Below, piece after piece: positions 63,505 to 64,000 of a DNA stretch of 64,000 nt. The DNA comes from Halioxenophilus aromaticivorans. Lineage in GTDB: Bacteria; Pseudomonadota; Gammaproteobacteria; Pseudomonadales; Cellvibrionaceae. The number at the start of each line of letters is the position of its first letter. Positions within the stretch are counted from its first letter, which is position 1. A program made the translations under genes and the position numbers. A model generated the notes under the pieces. That model worked only from the letters and a program-made list of their open reading frames with translations. It was not told the origin of the DNA and did no database searches. The stretch is taken from the NCBI RefSeq assembly GCF_042850945.1, contig NZ_AP031496.1, forward strand, positions 4,774,001-4,838,000. Reading direction: 5' to 3'.

Positions 63505-63755
63505 GGCAAATATCTCATCGAGGGAGTGGTATTAACTTAGGGGAAAGGTCAGGTGAAATAGCGGCACAGCAGAAGGCACAGGTCTTGGCCAATCAACAGG
63601 CCCAAGCCGCTTATAGCTATCAAGATCGTTTAAATGACTACAACCGCGCCTTTAGCGCCTGCATGGAGGCCCGCGACTATAGCGTGCGCTAACTGTAGAG
63701 CGTGTTTTTAAGAAAGCGGATGAGGCGGCGCGGTAAGTTATTTCTGGATAAGAAT

Positions 63756-64000
63756 TTAAGCCTGATCCACCGCCATAGGATTATTGTTAGCCCACAACGC
63801 CAGCTCATTATTAACGGCCTGCTTCCAGGTGCGAGGCTGCACGCCGAAGCAGTCCATTAAATGACGATATCCCAAAGCCGCACTGAGTGGCTCGGTGGAC
63901 TTGCCCGACACGTCCATAACCTCCCCCAGCACCTCGGCCTTATCGCCCAGTCGCTTAACAAGGTAGACGGCAAACTCGTCTTCAGTGCAGATATCGGCGG
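63756..64000 (-). CDS. RmlD-like sugar-nucleotide reductase, C-terminal part (cut by window edge)
   Basis: The reverse strand reads open from the window edge to a TAA at 63756, giving the last 81 residues. PLSAALGYRHLMDCFGVQPR followed by TWKQAVNNELALWANN resembles the C-terminus of dTDP-4-dehydrorhamnose reductase (RmlD) and related sugar-nucleotide-binding reductases. The cofactor domain is outside the window, so the exact substrate is unknown. Confidence 0.6.
   Translation of the reverse strand, partial: ADICTEDEFAVYLVKRLGDKAEVLGEVMDVSGKSTEPLSAALGYRHLMDCFGVQPRTWKQAVNNELALWANNNPMAVDQA

Larger units (their letters stand above)
62352..63551 (+). mobile_element. IS3-family (IS407-group-like) insertion sequence, complete
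   Basis: A 1200-bp element with perfect 12-bp terminal inverted repeats TGACCTTTCCCC (62352-62363) and GGGGAAAGGTCA (63540-63551), flanked by the 4-bp target duplication GGTG (62348-62351 and 63552-63555). Two overlapping frames encode OrfA and OrfB joined by a -1 frameshift site. Four-base duplications and OrfA style fit the IS407 group. All parts look intact, so it is probably active. Confidence 0.95.
61979..63692 (+). pseudogene. Glycine-zipper envelope protein gene split by an IS element
   Basis: The 5' part (61979-62351) starts at GTG with AGGAA upstream. It encodes a signal peptide, the module QSDAQLAKDRYQCYRWAVDQ, then a glycine-zipper membrane segment LAGAALGNALDGHSGGTVDG. The 3' part (63556-63692) encodes AAYSYQDRLNDYNRAFSACM and ends EARDYSVR. 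Joining them without the IS and one target copy gives one uninterrupted 170-codon frame (169 residues). In the present state a 133-residue product would end in IS sequence. The two modules match the start and end of the C-terminal region of the upstream gene, so the pair are relatives. Loss appears recent because both halves are intact. Confidence 0.9.

Overview
The window looks like chromosome of a Gram-negative, probably marine, gammaproteobacterium. Supporting signs are the fabA/fabB pair, the ispB | rplU-rpmA-obg-proB block, a TonB-dependent receptor, Tat- and Sec-exported redox proteins, and a rhombosortase with a GlyGly-CTERM substrate. A Cellvibrionales-like affiliation is my inference from gene content; no rRNA, tRNA or CRISPR array was seen.

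Layout. 1-2072: the N-terminal part of a CHASE3/GAF sensor kinase (cut by the window edge) and a DUF202 membrane protein. 2448-5437: a candidate sigma-54 promoter, a Tat-exported flavin amine/amino-acid oxidase, and a diheme cytochrome c that reads without a stop into an exported RidA protein. 5547-11486: a sulfide/sulfane-sulfur module made of a FisR-like sigma-54 activator with a three-cysteine sensor, a divergent persulfide dioxygenase, a DUF442-SQR fusion and a SulP transporter, with a sigma-54 promoter ahead of the dioxygenase. 11695-28742: mixed stress and housekeeping genes (OsmC, zinc metallopeptidase, topoisomerase IB, hemerythrin, DUF2254, exported peroxiredoxin, class III aminotransferase, a 1489-residue BarA-like hybrid kinase, a queuosine-precursor transporter, TauE/SafE, DUF2878, crotonase) and a LuxR-type regulator.

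27948-34346 is the most accessory-looking cluster: the LuxR regulator diverges from a TonB-dependent receptor, an AttH/DUF7064-like protein, an APH-fold kinase and an unrecognised 182-residue protein. 34865-43463 holds a 1493-residue secreted multidomain diheme cytochrome ending in a GlyGly-CTERM-like tail, an alkaline phosphatase, a rhombosortase and a lipoprotein nine bases upstream of the rhombosortase gene.

43722-60694 is core: YlqF GTPase, Dyp peroxidase, PAS chemoreceptor, fructosamine kinase-like protein, the rplU-rpmA-obg-proB-aminotransferase run, ispB, pgi, a DUF454 protein, the galU-phosphomannomutase operon, fabA and fabB. 60839-63692 contains a DUF6515-like exported protein and a related glycine-zipper gene cleanly split by a 1200-bp IS3-family (IS407-group-like) element with a 4-bp target duplication; removing the element restores the reading frame. 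The window ends in the C-terminus of an RmlD-like sugar-nucleotide reductase.
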